Origin: Bacteroidales bacterium
GTDB lineage: Bacteria > Bacteroidota > Bacteroidia > Bacteroidales > JAGONC01
Reading direction: 5' to 3'
Assembly: GCA_028716265.1 (NCBI GenBank)
Contig: JAQUQD010000031.1
Location: 1-34,083 of the forward strand
Length of the DNA: 34,083 bases
Numbering within the stretch: the first letter of the stretch is position 1; every line of letters starts with the position of its first letter. The notes under the pieces are model-generated. The model did not search any database. It was not told the DNA's origin and was given only the letters and a program-made list of their open reading frames with translations. A program made the position numbers and the translations under genes. This document shows positions 9,600 through 19,478 of this stretch, piece by piece.

Positions 9600-10829
9600 A
9601 TGGACATACAGACCATCAAACAAAGGTTCGGTATCATCGGGAACTCCCCTCTGCTTGACAGGGCCATTGACATTGCCCGGCAGGTGGCGGCCACCGATAT
9701 TACGGTCCTGATCACCGGTGAAAGCGGGACGGGGAAGGAAGTCTTTCCCAAGATCATTCATCAGCTCAGTGCCAGGAAACACGGACCCTACATCGCTGTC
9801 AACTGCGGCGCCATCCCTGAAGGGACCATCGACTCGGAACTCTTCGGGCATGAAAAGGGAGCTTTCACCGGAGCGCATGAATCAAGGAAAGGGTATTTCG
9901 AGGTGGTCAACGGTGGGACGATCTTCCTGGATGAAGTGGCAGAACTTCCGCTTTCGACCCAGGTAAGGTTGTTACGCGTCCTGGAAACAGGTGAATTCAT
10001 GCGTGTCGGATCATCCAGGGTGATTAAAACGGATGTGCGCGTAGTGGGAGCCTCCAATGTGAACATACCGGATGCCATTCATCAGGGAAAATTCCGCCAG
10101 GATCTCTATTACCGGCTCAATACGGTGCCGATCTTCGTCCCAACGCTGAATCAGCGGAAAGAAGATATCATTCTCCTGTTCCGGAAATTTGCCTCAGATT
10201 TCGCTGAACGTTACCGCATGCCATCCATCCAGATGAGCGAAGAGGCCCAGGACTACCTGACCAATTACCATTGGCAGGGCAATGTCAGACAGTTGAAAAA
10301 TGTGACGGAACAAATATCGATCATTGAAGAGAACCGGTTCATCACTCTGGAAACACTGAAAAAATACCTGCCTGACAAGCATTATACGGAACTTCCGGTC
10401 CTATATAACAGCGAGCCTTCCAGGAACGGCATTTCTGAAAGAGACTTGTTGTACAAGGTGCTCTTTGACATGAAAAGGGATATCAATGACCTCAAACGGC
10501 TGATGGCTGATATCATGCAACCGGAAGGCGACAGCCATGTGATCCGGGAAGATGACACCCATATCCTGCAGCAACTCTACAATGACATAAATCCTTTCCC
10601 GTCAGGGATACCGGAGGTGCAGATCCATCCCAGGAGCAAGGTGCCGCTCGAGGAGCCCATCCAGCCCTCGGAAGTCCTCGAAGAATCCCTATCACTCGAG
10701 AAAAAGGAAATGGATATGATCAAAAAAGCCTTGGAGAAACACGCGGGCAAACGTAAGAATGCAGCACGGGAACTGGGAATCTCCGAACGCACGCTCTATC
10801 GAAAGATCAAGGAATATAACATTCAGTGA
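9600..10829 (+). CDS. Sigma-54-dependent transcriptional activator without a receiver domain
   Basis: This is a bacterial enhancer-binding protein that would use ATP hydrolysis to activate sigma-54 RNA polymerase. The AAA+ domain begins almost at the N-terminus: Walker A GESGTGKE (residues 40-47), the sigma-54 contact loop GAFTGA (87-92), Walker [14 protein letters not shown], and the sensor region [10 protein letters not shown] low-conservation linker follows (about residues 260-360), and the C-terminus is a Fis-type helix-turn-helix ([19 protein letters not shown]). There is no response-regulator, GAF or PAS domain, so activity must be controlled by another protein, by expression, or not at all. 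Length is 409 aa. lptE begins 20 nt downstream, so it heads an operon with envelope-biogenesis genes. Its target promoters are not visible here. Confidence 0.9.
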   Translation: MDIQTIKQRFGIIGNSPLLDRAIDIARQVAATDITVLITGESGTGKEVFPKIIHQLSARKHGPYIAVNCGAIPEGTIDSELFGHEKGAFTGAHESRKGYFEVVNGGTIFLDEVAELPLSTQVRLLRVLETGEFMRVGSSRVIKTDVRVVGASNVNIPDAIHQGKFRQDLYYRLNTVPIFVPTLNQRKEDIILLFRKFASDFAERYRMPSIQMSEEAQDYLTNYHWQGNVRQLKNVTEQISIIEENRFITLETLKKYLPDKHYTELPVLYNSEPSRNGISERDLLYKVLFDMKRDINDLKRLMADIMQPEGDSHVIREDDTHILQQLYNDINPFPSGIPEVQIHPRSKVPLEEPIQPSEVLEESLSLEKKEMDMIKKALEKHAGKRKNAARELGISERTLYRKIKEYNIQ

Positions 10830-10849
10830 CGGATCATCATCCATCGCAT

Positions 10850-11386
10850 ATGAGACATGGGATCAATACAGGGTACGGCTCCGGGATGGTTTTCATCTTG
10901 ATCTTTCTTCTGCCGGGCATTTTTTCCCTGCCAGGATGCGGAGTCTATTCCTTTACCGGCGCTTCGATCCCTCCCGGTGCCAGTACCATCTCCGTTGATT
11001 ATTTTCCCAACAATGCTCTTTTGGTACAACCAACACTGAGTCAACGATTCACAGATGCCCTGAGGGATAAATTCACCAGCGAGACCAGCCTGAACCTGGT
11101 CAGAGAGAACGGGGATATGTCGATCGAAGGGGAGATCGTCGGCTATTCTGCCAATCCGATCGCCATTCAGGGGAATGAGCAGGCAGCCCTCAACAGGCTG
11201 ACCATTACGGTCAATGTAAGGTTTGTCAACCATCTTGACCCCAAAATGAATTTTGAGCAGAGTTTTTCGCGCTTCCAGGATTATGACAGTTCCAGGAGCC
11301 TTGCTGACGTCGAAGATGACCTGATCGATCAGATCAACCGCGACCTGGTCCAGGATGTTTTCGACAAGGCAGTGGTGAACTGGTGA
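10850..11386 (+). CDS. lptE: LptE-like LPS-assembly lipoprotein
   Basis: LptE plugs the LptD barrel that inserts lipopolysaccharide into the outer membrane. The sequence has a hydrophobic signal ending in a lipobox (FSLPGC, lipidated Cys at residue 30 from this start) followed by GVYSFTGASIPPG, the usual beginning of Bacteroidota LptE. The body has the expected mixed alpha/beta length. The track starts at a GTG (10826) overlapping the upstream TGA; the in-frame ATG at 10850 gives a more normal signal peptide and is preferred, though the GTG cannot be excluded. The C-terminal DQINRDLVQDVFDKAVVNW is typical of the family. It sits between the sigma-54 activator and the TPR-like protein in one operon. 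Confidence 0.85.
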   Translation: MRHGINTGYGSGMVFILIFLLPGIFSLPGCGVYSFTGASIPPGASTISVDYFPNNALLVQPTLSQRFTDALRDKFTSETSLNLVRENGDMSIEGEIVGYSANPIAIQGNEQAALNRLTITVNVRFVNHLDPKMNFEQSFSRFQDYDSSRSLADVEDDLIDQINRDLVQDVFDKAVVNW

Positions 11387-11417
11387 TTACACCCTTTTCA
11401 ATGATGGGATCAAACTG

Positions 11418-12155
11418 ATGAACCGCCAGCGATTTGAACATTTTCTACGATTTCCCTCCGAACTGTCCCCGCGTGAGGCTGAAGACCTGAGTGCCCTGAT
11501 CCATTCGTTCCCTTATTGTCAGACACTTTACATGATGCTTGCCAGGGCATATTCAGGAGATGACAGCGTTTATTTCCAGGGCCACCTGCGAATAGCCGCC
11601 GCACGCGCCATTGACCGCAAACGCCTGAAGGAGATTATCCTTGACCTTCCCGCGACCTCCTCTCCTCCGGAGGCCGTCCTGCAACCGGTCATCAGCGAGC
11701 CGTCAATCCCCGGGTCTGAACAGCTCGATCTGGACCGCTTTCACGAGCTCATCGCTGAGCTTGAGCAAACCTTCCTCGCACTTCAGTCTCAGAAAGCAAA
11801 AACACTGGGCCCGTACGATATTGAAAAAGAGTTCGCTGCGATGGAAATCCAACCTGCTGAAAGCTATTTCGATGGCGAGGGCGAACCGGCAGGCGGACCG
11901 GCTGAATGGTCCTCGGGTGTGGAATCGCATCCCCTGCCATCCAGGTCTGCCTTTTTTGATCCGGTCGACATCGCCCGCAAAAGCGTGATCGAACATGATG
12001 ATATTGCCACGGAAACCCTTGCCCGGATCTATGCCGAACAGGGTCACCATCAGCGGGCTATAAAAATTTATCAGCAATTGATATTGAAATTCCCGGAAAA
12101 AAGTCGTTACTTTGCAGCCCAAATTAAAAATCTGGAAAATAAACCTGGAATTTAA
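11418..12155 (+). CDS. Hypothetical protein with a C-terminal TPR-like motif
   Basis: I do not recognise a named function. The first 75 residues are helical (FLRFPSELSPREAEDLSALI) with an FPYCQTLYMMLARAY stretch resembling a helical repeat. The middle is low in conservation and proline-rich. The last 50 residues (ETLARIYAEQGHHQRAIKIY, then LKFPEKS) look like one tetratricopeptide repeat, which suggests protein binding. There is no signal peptide, so it is probably cytoplasmic. It starts 31 nt after lptE and ends 12 nt before secG, so it is almost certainly in the same operon, and a role in envelope assembly is a guess from that position only. Confidence 0.8.
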   Translation: MNRQRFEHFLRFPSELSPREAEDLSALIHSFPYCQTLYMMLARAYSGDDSVYFQGHLRIAAARAIDRKRLKEIILDLPATSSPPEAVLQPVISEPSIPGSEQLDLDRFHELIAELEQTFLALQSQKAKTLGPYDIEKEFAAMEIQPAESYFDGEGEPAGGPAEWSSGVESHPLPSRSAFFDPVDIARKSVIEHDDIATETLARIYAEQGHHQRAIKIYQQLILKFPEKSRYFAAQIKNLENKPGI

Positions 12156-12167
12156 AAGATCTACGTC

Positions 12168-12494
12168 ATGGCTGCATATATTCTCATATCGGTGCTAATC
12201 TTGGTAGCGTGTGTCCTCCTGGGACTTATCGTATTGGTCCAGAATCCCAAAGGAGGAGGACTGGTTTCCAATTTCTCCTCATCCAACCAGTTCATGGGTG
12301 TGCGTAAGACGGCCGATTTTCTGGAGAAAGCCACATGGACACTGGCGGTGGCCCTTCTGGTGCTGAGCCTAACGAGCATCCTGATCATCCCGAGGAACAT
12401 GAGGGCCTCTGAGGTGCCTCAGAGCGAGATCCAGCAGAGGGTACAGGAAGGTACAGCCATACCGGTGGATTATAAGGCACCTCCTGAAGAATGA
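12168..12494 (+). CDS. secG: Preprotein translocase subunit SecG
   Basis: SecG is the small accessory subunit of the SecYEG channel. Two membrane helices are visible (about residues 2-24 and 55-75), separated by the family signature VQNPKGGGLVSNF with the FMGVRKTADFLEK segment. A short hydrophilic tail of about 30 residues follows. Length 108 aa is normal. It is the last gene before a long hairpin terminator. Confidence 0.95.
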   Translation: MAAYILISVLILVACVLLGLIVLVQNPKGGGLVSNFSSSNQFMGVRKTADFLEKATWTLAVALLVLSLTSILIIPRNMRASEVPQSEIQQRVQEGTAIPVDYKAPPEE

Positions 12495-12517
12495 TCCGTC
12501 AGGTGACGTAACACTAC

Positions 12518-12558
12518 AAAAAAGTGTCATAATGTCAGAACATTATGACACTTTTTTT
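12518..12558. terminator. 17-bp hairpin terminator between secG and groES
   Basis: AAAAAAGTGTCATAATG pairs perfectly with CATTATGACACTTTTTT across a 6-nt loop (TCAGAA). With A and T tracts on the two flanks it could stop transcription from either strand. It separates the sigma-54 activator/secG operon from groESL. Confidence 0.85.
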
Positions 12559-12568
12559 ATTATCCGGT

Positions 12569-12581
12569 TATGGCATAAAAT
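12569..12581 (+). promoter_or_regulatory. Candidate heat-shock control sequence upstream of groES
   Basis: TATGGCATAAAAT begins 82 nt before the groES ATG and ends 69 nt before it. The identical 13 nt occur in the same orientation upstream of hsp20 (28251-28263, minus strand). Here the motif overlaps a small inverted repeat, GCATA-AAA-TATGC (12573-12585). No TAnnTTTG element and no CIRCE operator is present between the secG terminator and groES. The regulatory role is inferred from sharing and position only. Confidence 0.45.
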
Positions 12582-12650
12582 ATGCAAAGCGATCGCAGAC
12601 TTCTGAAATATTTATTATTCATTCATGTATAACTCAAAAATTTCAAACGT

Positions 12651-12929
12651 ATGGCAAAGTTAGCTATTCAACCCCTGGCAGACCGTGTCGTTATCGAACC
12701 CTCACCTGCTGAAGCAAAAACAGCCGGTGGTCTATTCATTCCGGACACTGCTAAAGAAAAACCCCAGAAAGGAACTGTCGTGGCAGTCGGCATCGGGAAA
12801 AAGGATGAACCCATGACCGTAAAAGTAGGCGACACCGTATTATATGGCAAATATGCCGGTACTGAAATCAGCTTCGAAGGAAAGGATTTCCTGATTATGC
12901 GTGAATCCGATATCGTTGCTATCATTTAA
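12651..12929 (+). CDS. groES: Co-chaperonin GroES
   Basis: GroES is the seven-subunit lid of the GroEL folding chamber. The protein begins with [16 protein letters not shown], has the mobile-loop region [20 protein letters not shown], and ends with the usual [14 protein letters not shown]. Length 92 aa is typical. It is preceded by 92 nt without a gene after the secG terminator and followed 35 nt later by groEL. Confidence 0.98.
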   Translation: MAKLAIQPLADRVVIEPSPAEAKTAGGLFIPDTAKEKPQKGTVVAVGIGKKDEPMTVKVGDTVLYGKYAGTEISFEGKDFLIMRESDIVAII

Positions 12930-12961
12930 AAATTTCTTACTAATACATTAAAAACTTCTGA

Positions 12962-14599
<1,638 letters not shown>

Positions 14600-14625
14600 G
14601 AGGGATTTTCCCTTGTCAAATAAAG

Positions 14626-14652
14626 AAGCCGCCCCCACGTGCGGCTTTTTTT
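14626..14652 (+). terminator. Terminator after groEL
   Basis: A 7-bp stem, AAGCCGC / GCGGCTT, with an 8-nt loop runs into a seven-T tract, a standard intrinsic terminator 26 nt after the groEL stop. Confidence 0.85.
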
Positions 14653-14655
14653 ATT

Positions 14656-14663
14656 TACATTTG
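14656..14663 (+). promoter_or_regulatory. TAnnTTTG promoter element for the DUF4468-like gene
   Basis: TACATTTG fits the Bacteroidota -7 consensus. It begins only 4 nt after the groEL terminator and ends 25 nt before the next ATG, so a new transcription unit starts here. Confidence 0.6.
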
Positions 14664-14688
14664 TACATTCTGTAAATCAATCACTATC

Positions 14689-15264
14689 ATGCATAAGGGA
14701 ATATATGCTTTTGTCTGTGCCGCCCTGATATGCGGAATGGCGGTACATAACGCGACCGGGCAAGAGATGCAGGTACGGCAGGACTCATTGTCTGTCGTTC
14801 CTGTCGATAAAACCACCGGTATGATAAACTATCAGGAGGTGGTGACCGAAGAGGGAACAAAGAATGATTTCTTCAACCGGGCTGTCGCCTGGGTGAATAT
14901 AACCTATAAAAATCCCACTTCCGTTACTACCGTTCGCGACCCACAGACCGGAAAGATCGAGGGGAATTACCGCCTGAAGATCTACCAGAGTACCGAAGGA
15001 CAGGAAGGCATGGAGTGGGGAACCATTCTTTATTCGTTCAGGCTGGAGTTCAAGGATGGGAGGTACCGGTACTCGTTCTATGATTTCCTTCTGAAAACCG
15101 ATTCCCGGTATCCAATCGAACGCTGGCTCGACAGGTCGCGGCCGGATTATTCACCCGACTGCGACCTTAAACTACGTAAGGTGGATGAGGTCGTGCAGAG
15201 CCTTATCCTGACCCTGAAACAGTCGATGAAACCCAAATCCGTCAAGGAAGAAGTGGAATGGTGA
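14689..15264 (+). CDS. Secreted DUF4468-like protein of unknown function
   Basis: A signal peptide (about residues 1-24, ending NATGQ) is followed by a domain with the order DKTTGMINYQEVV, FFNRAVAWVNITYKN, and VRDPQTGKIEGNYRLKIY. This pattern resembles DUF4468, a TBP-like-fold domain common in Bacteroidota exported proteins. The molecular role of that family is not known to me. There is no lipobox, so it is probably periplasmic. It has its own promoter, and 80 nt separate it from fni. Confidence 0.65.
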   Translation: MHKGIYAFVCAALICGMAVHNATGQEMQVRQDSLSVVPVDKTTGMINYQEVVTEEGTKNDFFNRAVAWVNITYKNPTSVTTVRDPQTGKIEGNYRLKIYQSTEGQEGMEWGTILYSFRLEFKDGRYRYSFYDFLLKTDSRYPIERWLDRSRPDYSPDCDLKLRKVDEVVQSLILTLKQSMKPKSVKEEVEW

Positions 15265-15344
15265 AAATTTACAGCCATGATGCAACTTTTGTGCGGAGAA
15301 ATTATTTAAGATTCTCTTATCAATAATTAAACAAAAACTGTGTC

Positions 15345-16349
15345 ATGAGCGACCGCAAAAAAGACCACATCGACCTGGCCTTCAGGTCCGTAACAGCACG
15401 TGATACCGTTGACAAACGGTTTGATTATGAACCGGTCCTTGCTGCACATCCGAAAGATGACCTGACTGCGTTTCCATTTCTCGGCAAAGAGATGAAGGCT
15501 CCACTCTGGATCTCCAGTATGACCGGAGGCACCGGCCCCGCCCGTCATATCAACCAGAATCTCGCAAGGGTATGCGGAGAGTTTGGACTCGGCATGGGGC
15601 TGGGCTCCTGCCGACCCCTGCTGGAGGACGATACTTTTTTTGAGGATTATAACCTTCGCGGACTCATCGGGGATCAGGCGCCTTTTTTCGCCAATCTGGG
15701 TATCGCACAGGTAGAAAAAGCCCTGGAGGGAAAATGGGTCGACCGGATCCTTGAACTGGTGGTACGCCTGAAGGCAGATGGATTGATCATCCATGTGAAT
15801 CCACTGCAGGAATGGCTCCAGCCAGAAGGCAATCGCATTGCGGTCCCTCCTCTGGAGACTGTGCGGGCCTTTCTCGGGCAGTTCGATCTTCCGGTGATCG
15901 TGAAGGAAGTGGGGCAGGGTATGGGGCCGTCCAGCCTCAGGGCGCTGCTGGAACTCCCACTGGCCGCCATCGATTTTGCGGCCTACGGCGGTACCAACTT
16001 TGCCCGACTGGAAATGCTCCGCGCTCGGCAAACCTGGCAGGAATTCTACGGACCACTGGCCAGTATCGGCCACGACGCAGAAGAAATGATGCAGATGGTC
16101 AACGCTCACATCGACTCGGGCACTCCTGTGCGCTGCCGGCATATCATCGCTTCCGGAGGTGTCCGTAACTTCCTGGATGGATATTACCTGATCAGCAAAA
16201 GTAAGTTGCCTGCCATTTACGGACAGGCCAGTTCCTTGCTCACTTATGCCAATGAGTCCTATGACCGGCTGCGCGATTTTGTGCAAAACCAGATCAGAGG
16301 GCTCCGACTGGTCCAAACGTTTCTCAAATTGAAAATTTCAAAACCCTGA
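15345..16349 (+). CDS. fni: Type 2 isopentenyl-diphosphate isomerase
   Basis: The FMN- and NADPH-dependent enzyme interconverts isopentenyl and dimethylallyl diphosphate. Family motifs in order are RKKDHIDLA near the start, WISSMTGGTG (residues 56-64), the catalytic-region NPLQEW (152-157), KEVGQGMG (187-194), the phosphate-binding GGTNFARLE (215-223), and the FMN phosphate site IASGGVRNFLDG. The segment DFAAYGGTNF departs from the common DVAGAGGTSW form but keeps the GGT core. Length 334 aa is normal. The stop codon overlaps the apparent former start of the HMG-CoA reductase pseudogene. The large antisense ORF (15327-16316) is a shadow of this gene. Confidence 0.93.
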   Translation: MSDRKKDHIDLAFRSVTARDTVDKRFDYEPVLAAHPKDDLTAFPFLGKEMKAPLWISSMTGGTGPARHINQNLARVCGEFGLGMGLGSCRPLLEDDTFFEDYNLRGLIGDQAPFFANLGIAQVEKALEGKWVDRILELVVRLKADGLIIHVNPLQEWLQPEGNRIAVPPLETVRAFLGQFDLPVIVKEVGQGMGPSSLRALLELPLAAIDFAAYGGTNFARLEMLRARQTWQEFYGPLASIGHDAEEMMQMVNAHIDSGTPVRCRHIIASGGVRNFLDGYYLISKSKLPAIYGQASSLLTYANESYDRLRDFVQNQIRGLRLVQTFLKLKISKP

Positions 16350-16764
16350 AAAACAGAACCCTGGTTTCTGGTTTTCCCAAACTAAGCAAGGAGAACAAAC
16401 TCCGGTGTGTAGTTTCCCATTTCCATGAACCGGAAAAAGCCTACGCTGAACTGACCTCTTTCTGGCACAGCAATCCTGAAGTTCAGAAAAAGATGGACTA
16501 GTTCATCGAAAACACCATTACCAATTATTTTTTCCCCTGGGCATTGCACCCATTTTTGTGATCAACAGGAAGATATACCTGGTTCCCATGGTGATCGAGG
16601 AGAGTTCGGTGGTGGCGGCAGCATCCAACAACGCTAAATTCTGGTCGGAACGGGGCGGCTTTCATACACGGGTGCTTTCTACGGTAAAGACAGTCCATGT
16701 GCAGTTCATCGGGACCCTCCGTGGTATGGAAAACAGGAATTCGTACGGAGGATTTTTATCTTAA
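16346..16764 (+). pseudogene. Decayed class II HMG-CoA reductase
   Basis: Translation after fni gives LVSGFPKLSKENKL, then SFWHSNPEVQKKMD, an in-frame TAG (16499-16501), then FIENTITNYFF. In the T run near 16527-16532 the frame shifts by one base and continues PLGIAPIFVINRKIYLVPM, IEESSVVAAASNNAKFWSER and GGFHTRVLSTVKTVHVQF until a TAA at 16762. This is the N-terminal third of degradative-type (class II) HMG-CoA reductase, including the catalytic-glutamate segment IEESSVVAAAS. The catalytic C-terminal portion, normally another 250 or more residues, is absent. The frame begins at CTG overlapping the fni TGA, as if an ATGA overlap had mutated. A glycine-rich stretch near 16778-16800 may be an eroded RGGGI motif; from there to 16968 I see nothing else certain. 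Confidence 0.85.
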
Positions 16765-16968
16765 ACTATGCGGACCGGGAGGGGGAGGATTTTTACTGGA
16801 GATGTCGCCCGATCTTGAATGGGCGCAAATCCCCCTCGAGCAGCACGGTATCTCACCCGTTCTGGTATTCTGATCTCCATATTCCGATTATTTTTGACTC
16901 TCCGGGCAATATTGTATCCCTGCCTGCATTATCTTTACAACCATATCACTGAACCAATAAATACAGAC

Positions 16969-17745
16969 ATGAAGACACGTTATCTTTTACTTTTTCTGCT
17001 GATCATCGCCTTCGACGAAGGAACTCTGGCCCAGGACATCATTTACAGAACCGATGGAACCAAAGAAGAGGTCAAAATATTGCAGGTCGGTAATAGGGAG
17101 ATTCAGTACAAAAAATTTGACAATCAGGATGGCCCAGTGTATATTATAAACAAAGAGAATACCGTAATGATTACGTATGAGAACGGGGATTATGACCTGT
17201 TCAGCCGGTCTAATGCGAATAAAGAAATTGATGATCAGGATCTTGAAGTGAATTTTGCAAAGAATGTCTTTGCTTATCATCTCTTTGACCTTGTCTTTGG
17301 CGATTTCGCCCTTTCCTACGAACGGCTGCTCCCGTCGGGGAAAGTGGGGATCAAGGTTCCCGTGGCATTTGGATTTGATGAATATGACAACTGGGATTTC
17401 AATAATGTCTTCTACTCGGGTGTAGGATTGAATTTCTACCCGACCGGGCAGGGAAAGTGGAAATATTTTATGGGCCCGCAGCTTCGCATCGGTTACAGCC
17501 GGGCCAACGACTGGGTGGACTATTTTGATAATCAGGGGAATTACTGGTACAGCGAGGAAGTGGACAGTGAAGGGATATATTCCAAGTTTTTCATTGACAA
17601 CGGCGTCCAATTCATGCCCCTGAGAAACTTCAGTGTATCCGCCATCGGCAGTATCGGGATCAGGTATTTCCCGGAAGCGCCCTACGAGGAAGATGCCGTG
17701 CGGACCGACGGTCAGTTTGCGATCAATTTGTGTTACAGGTTTTGA
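16969..17745 (+). CDS. Secreted, probable outer-membrane beta-barrel protein of unknown function
   Basis: The true start is taken as ATG 16969 because MKTRYLLLFLLIIAFDEGTLAQ is a clean signal peptide; the track's 50 extra residues run through pseudogene debris. The mature protein starts DIIYRTDGTKEEVKILQVGN, a short beta-rich segment seen at the start of many Bacteroidota exported proteins, and continues with alternating aromatic strands (YMLFDLVFGD-like, FYSGVGLNFYPTG, YFMGPQLRIGYS, ISAIGSIGIRYF-like). It ends in an aromatic residue (NLCYRF), as outer-membrane barrels do. Length is 258 aa. A weak -7 match (TATCTTTA, 16930-16937) lies 31 nt upstream. No specific function can be given. Confidence 0.75.
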   Translation: MKTRYLLLFLLIIAFDEGTLAQDIIYRTDGTKEEVKILQVGNREIQYKKFDNQDGPVYIINKENTVMITYENGDYDLFSRSNANKEIDDQDLEVNFAKNVFAYHLFDLVFGDFALSYERLLPSGKVGIKVPVAFGFDEYDNWDFNNVFYSGVGLNFYPTGQGKWKYFMGPQLRIGYSRANDWVDYFDNQGNYWYSEEVDSEGIYSKFFIDNGVQFMPLRNFSVSAIGSIGIRYFPEAPYEEDAVRTDGQFAINLCYRF

Positions 17746-17749
17746 GAAT

Positions 17750-17783
17750 AGGCACGAAGGCACAGAGGCACAGAGGCACAAAG
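17750..17783 (+). repeat. AGGCACA-type 8-nt tandem repeat upstream of adenine deaminase
   Basis: AGGCAC recurs at exactly 8-nt spacing (17750, 17758, 17766, 17774) as AGGCACGA, AGGCACAG, AGGCACAG, AGGCACAA. The same unit forms both arms of the hairpin at 27673-27722. No complementary arm is present here. Reading through it in frame with ade produces the artificial peptide HEGTEAQRHK, which should not be annotated as part of the protein. Confidence 0.8.
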
Positions 17784-17821
17784 TTTTAACAGGTTTTAGG
17801 GATAAGATAATTTTATATAGG

Positions 17822-19456
17822 ATGAGGGATACGTTTGAGCTGGAAGGGAGGATTGTTGATCTTTTCAGGAGGAGGATCTTCCCGGGGAGAATCATTGTGG
17901 AGGGTGGAATGATCAGCGGGCTGGAGGAAGTTCCGGTATCCGCTACGCACTACATTTTACCCGGGTTTATCGATTCCCACATCCATATCGAAAGCAGCAT
18001 GCTGATCCCGTCGGAATTTGCGCGGCTGGCTGTTGTTCACGGGACGGTGGCCACGGTTTCCGATCCTCACGAGATCGCCAACGTCCTTGGGATCGAAGGC
18101 ATTCGGTTCATGATCGGCAACGGGAAGAAGACGCCCTTCAAATTTTTCTTCGGCGCTCCTTCCTGCGTGCCTGCAACACCTTTCGAGAGCTCCGGCGCCT
18201 CCCTGGGTCCGGAGGAAGTGGAACAGCTTCTGCGGATGCCGGAGATCCATTACCTCTCGGAGATGATGAATTTTCCGGGCGTTCTGGGTGACGATCCCGT
18301 GGTCCTGGAGAAACTGAGGCTTGCGCGTACATATGGCAAGCCTGTGGATGGACATGCTCCCGGGCTCAGGGGGGAGGAAGTGGCAAAATATATCCGCGCG
18401 GGAATCTCCACCGATCACGAATGCTTTGGAATGGAAGAAGCAATGGATAAAGCCATCTACGGTATGCACATCCTGATCCGGGAGGGTAGCGCCGCCAAAA
18501 ATTTCGACGACCTGATACCCCTGCTGAACCATTTCCCTGACCAGGTCATGTTCTGCTCCGACGACAAGCATCCCAACGACCTGGTGGAAGGTCATATCAA
18601 CGATTCTGTGAAACGGGCGATCCGGATGGGATATGATCTGTTTGACGTTTTACGGTGCTGTACCCTGAACCCTTTCCGGCATTACAAACTGCCCGTGGGA
18701 TTGCTTCGGCAACAGGACCCTGCGGATATGATCGTGGTTAGCGACCTGGAGGATATGAACGTGCTGGCCACATACATCCATGGCACCAAGGTGGCTGAAA
18801 ACGGTCGGACGTTGATCCCCTCCGTTGAAGAAACCACCCCGAATTTCTTCAGGGCGAGCAGGATCTCCCCGGATGACCTTGCCGTACCTGCGGAAGGAAC
18901 CCATATCAGGGTTATGGAAGCGTTTGACGGACAGCTGATCACGGAAATGTCGGAGGCGGAAGCTACCCTGAAGGATGGACTGGCCGTGGCTGACCCGGAA
19001 AGAGACCTGCTGAAGCTGGTCGTGATAAACCGGTACAGGCCCTCTCCTCCTGCGGTGGGATTCATTCACCGCTTCGGGCTGAAAAGAGGGGCTATCGCCT
19101 CCACGGTGGCACACGACAGCCATAATATCATCGCCGTAGGGACCAACGACCAGGATCTGGCTAACGCTGTTAACCTGCTGATCGAAAACAAAGGAGGCGT
19201 ATCACTTTCAGCGGGCCCGGTGAACGATGTCCTTCCCCTGCCTGTGGCCGGGATCATGTCGAACCACGACGGATTTGCCGTCGCTTCTCACTATCGTGAC
19301 CTCGACCGGCAGGCCAAAGATCTCGGCTCCTCACTTCAGGCTCCCTATATGACACTTTCCTTCATGACCCTGCTGGTCATCCCCCAGCTGAAGTTAAGTG
19401 ACCAGGGACTCTTTGATGGCTCCACGTTCAGTCACACCAGCCTGTTCATAAAATAA
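17822..19456 (+). CDS. ade: Adenine deaminase
   Basis: The enzyme hydrolyses adenine to hypoxanthine and ammonia in purine salvage, using a metal-dependent amidohydrolase fold. Visible are the metal-binding GFIDSHIHIESSM (residues 48-60), TVATVSDPHEIANV, DGHAPGLRG, STDHECFGMEEA, and MFCSDDKHPNDL with the catalytic-region Asp and His residues, then TLNPFRHYKLP and a C-terminal domain with HDSHNIIAVGTND. Length from ATG 17822 is 544 aa, as expected. The track's upstream extension (from 17633) overlaps the previous gene and the AGGCACA repeat and is rejected. No clear promoter is seen in the 76-nt gap, which the repeat largely fills. Confidence 0.93.
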   Translation: MRDTFELEGRIVDLFRRRIFPGRIIVEGGMISGLEEVPVSATHYILPGFIDSHIHIESSMLIPSEFARLAVVHGTVATVSDPHEIANVLGIEGIRFMIGNGKKTPFKFFFGAPSCVPATPFESSGASLGPEEVEQLLRMPEIHYLSEMMNFPGVLGDDPVVLEKLRLARTYGKPVDGHAPGLRGEEVAKYIRAGISTDHECFGMEEAMDKAIYGMHILIREGSAAKNFDDLIPLLNHFPDQVMFCSDDKHPNDLVEGHINDSVKRAIRMGYDLFDVLRCCTLNPFRHYKLPVGLLRQQDPADMIVVSDLEDMNVLATYIHGTKVAENGRTLIPSVEETTPNFFRASRISPDDLAVPAEGTHIRVMEAFDGQLITEMSEAEATLKDGLAVADPERDLLKLVVINRYRPSPPAVGFIHRFGLKRGAIASTVAHDSHNIIAVGTNDQDLANAVNLLIENKGGVSLSAGPVNDVLPLPVAGIMSNHDGFAVASHYRDLDRQAKDLGSSLQAPYMTLSFMTLLVIPQLKLSDQGLFDGSTFSHTSLFIK

Positions 19457-19478
19457 AGCAATAAACCTACATATTTAT

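Noticed and set aside
12559-12650. CIRCE operator before groES
   Set aside because: No TTAGCACTC-N9-GAGTGCTAA or near match is present, so HrcA control of the classical kind is not supported.
15284-15291. AACTTTTG as promoter for fni
   Set aside because: The first base of the -7 element does not match; fni may instead be co-transcribed with the upstream gene.
15327-16316. 329-aa antisense ORF opposite fni
   Set aside because: It mirrors the whole fni gene, has no recognisable domain, and fni is well supported by motifs.
16765-16968. Further coding remnants after the HMG-CoA reductase fragment
   Set aside because: Several frames are open for short distances and one is glycine-rich (possibly an eroded RGGGI motif), but none gives a convincing match; likely decayed DNA.
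17750-17783. AGGCAC units as a CRISPR array
   Set aside because: Period is 8 nt with no spacers; it is a simple tandem repeat.
16987-17895. 302-aa antisense ORF opposite the beta-barrel-like gene and the start of ade
   Set aside because: It spans two forward genes and the AGGCACA repeat, and its sequence shows no family features.
17957-18595. 212-aa antisense ORF inside ade
   Set aside because: Shadow of a strongly conserved enzyme; no start context or motif.
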